A stretch of 64,000 bases of DNA from UBA6183 sp943372215 (GTDB taxonomy: Bacteria > Bacteroidota > Bacteroidia > UKL13-3). Position 1 is the first letter of the stretch. Each line of letters starts with the position of its first letter. The stretch is from the NCBI GenBank assembly GCA_943372215.1, contig CALRXU020000015.1, forward strand, positions 1 through 64,000. Reading direction: 5' to 3'. Positions 63,497 to 64,000 of this stretch are shown here, one piece after another. The notes under the pieces are model-generated. The model was given only the letters and a program-made list of their open reading frames with translations. It made no database searches and was not told the origin of the DNA. A program made the position numbers and the translations under genes.

Positions 63497-64000
63497 AACA
63501 AACAACAATTAAGAAAGCGGTAAGTATAAGTGGTGTAGGTTTGCACACAGGGGAAAATGTAACTCTTACTTTTTTACCTGCTTCAGATAATCATGGGATT
63601 AAATTCCAACGCATTGACTTACCTGGACAACCTATTGTGGATGCAGATGTAGACAATGTAGTAGATACATCTCGTGGCACAACCATTGAGCAAAATGGAG
63701 CCAGGGTTGCTACTGTAGAGCATGTAATGGCTTCTTTGGCAGGGTTAGAAATTGACAACTGCTTGGTACAAACAGATGCCACTGAAACCCCAATTATGGA
63801 TGGCAGCTCACGTTATTTTATTAAAGCGTTAAAAGAGGCAGGTATACAAGAGTTGGAGCACGAGCGCGAGTATTTTGCCATTCCGCACAATGTATATTAC
63901 AATGAAGGGGATAGAAGTGTTGAAATGATTGCGATGCCCTTAGACGATTATCGGCTTACTGTAATGGTAGATTATAATTCGCCAGTGCTTGGTAGCCAGC
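63493..64000 (+). CDS. lpxC: UDP-3-O-acyl-N-acetylglucosamine deacetylase LpxC (5' part, cut by window end)
   Basis: The GTG at 63493 overlaps the lpxD stop (GTGA) and opens a frame that stays open for 169 codons to the end of the window. The protein begins MKQTTIKKAVSISGVGLHTG, then DTSRGTTIEQNGARVATVEHVMASLAGLEIDN with the first zinc His, and ETPIMDGSSRYF. This is the N-terminal LpxC domain, the committed step of lipid A synthesis. In Bacteroidetes LpxC is usually fused to FabZ; that part would lie beyond 64000 and cannot be checked here. Confidence 0.95.
   Translation, partial: MKQTTIKKAVSISGVGLHTGENVTLTFLPASDNHGIKFQRIDLPGQPIVDADVDNVVDTSRGTTIEQNGARVATVEHVMASLAGLEIDNCLVQTDATETPIMDGSSRYFIKALKEAGIQELEHEREYFAIPHNVYYNEGDRSVEMIAMPLDDYRLTVMVDYNSPVLGSQ

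Overview
The window looks like chromosomal DNA of an AT-rich, free-living Bacteroidota (Bacteroidetes). Evidence: at least five secreted proteins with type IX secretion system (T9SS) C-terminal sorting domains plus the T9SS regulator PorX; a SusC-style carboxypeptidase-like domain in front of a TonB receptor; an lpxD-lpxC pair; no obvious Shine-Dalgarno sequences; and promoters of the Bacteroidetes type. Two of these (tRNA-Lys and tamB) match TTTG-N19-TAnnTTTG exactly. Start codons are often not ATG: TTG for lipB, tsaD, tamB, hrpB and the sulfatase; GTG for the TonB receptor, the multihaem cytochrome, the HD protein and lpxC.

Layout. 1-310: the 3' end of a 23S rRNA, a 5S rRNA and its terminator. 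347-8237: housekeeping genes (lipB, terC-like, ferredoxin, TonB receptor, T9SS cargo, dgkA-like, YraN, a MoxR/ChlI-like ATPase with a 49-residue membrane protein, a biotin carrier). 8283-14616: an M1 aminopeptidase lipoprotein, a small XRE regulator with a likely operator, a secreted WD40 protein and a secreted multicopper oxidase whose promoter carries three 18-bp direct repeats. 14905-17197: a minus-strand Crp/membrane protein/YCII/SRPBCC operon in which the membrane-protein gene is cut by an in-frame TAG. 17341-23730: tsaD diverging from tamB, then a 2-oxoglutarate/iron oxygenase. 23767-32630: hrpB, a fatty-acid desaturase, an ALDH8A1-like aldehyde dehydrogenase, 3-hydroxybutyryl-CoA dehydrogenase and a second, T9SS-exported M1 peptidase.

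32768-47831: a 3013-residue secreted repeat protein, gyrA, a LytTR regulator and a 779-residue surface fibre that combines YadA-like head repeats, a phage-type self-cleaving S74 chaperone and a T9SS sorting domain. A 9-bp direct repeat with 21-bp periodicity lies between the LytTR gene and the fibre gene. 47942-57475: MtfA-like peptidase, a second Crp/SRPBCC pair, polysaccharide deacetylase, heptahaem cytochrome with TPRs, and an mltG/sulfatase/MFS operon. 57482-64000: a PhoD-like protein that has lost probable metal ligands, tRNA-Lys, porX, an HD phosphohydrolase, lpxD and the start of lpxC.

There is no CRISPR array, insertion sequence, prophage or clear island. The most interesting items are regulatory and architectural: the LytTR/fibre locus, the triple repeat at the multicopper oxidase promoter, the nonsense-interrupted coupled gene, the degenerate PhoD-like protein and the duplicated Crp/SRPBCC modules. 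All functional calls come from reading the sequence and recalled family motifs; no database search was run.
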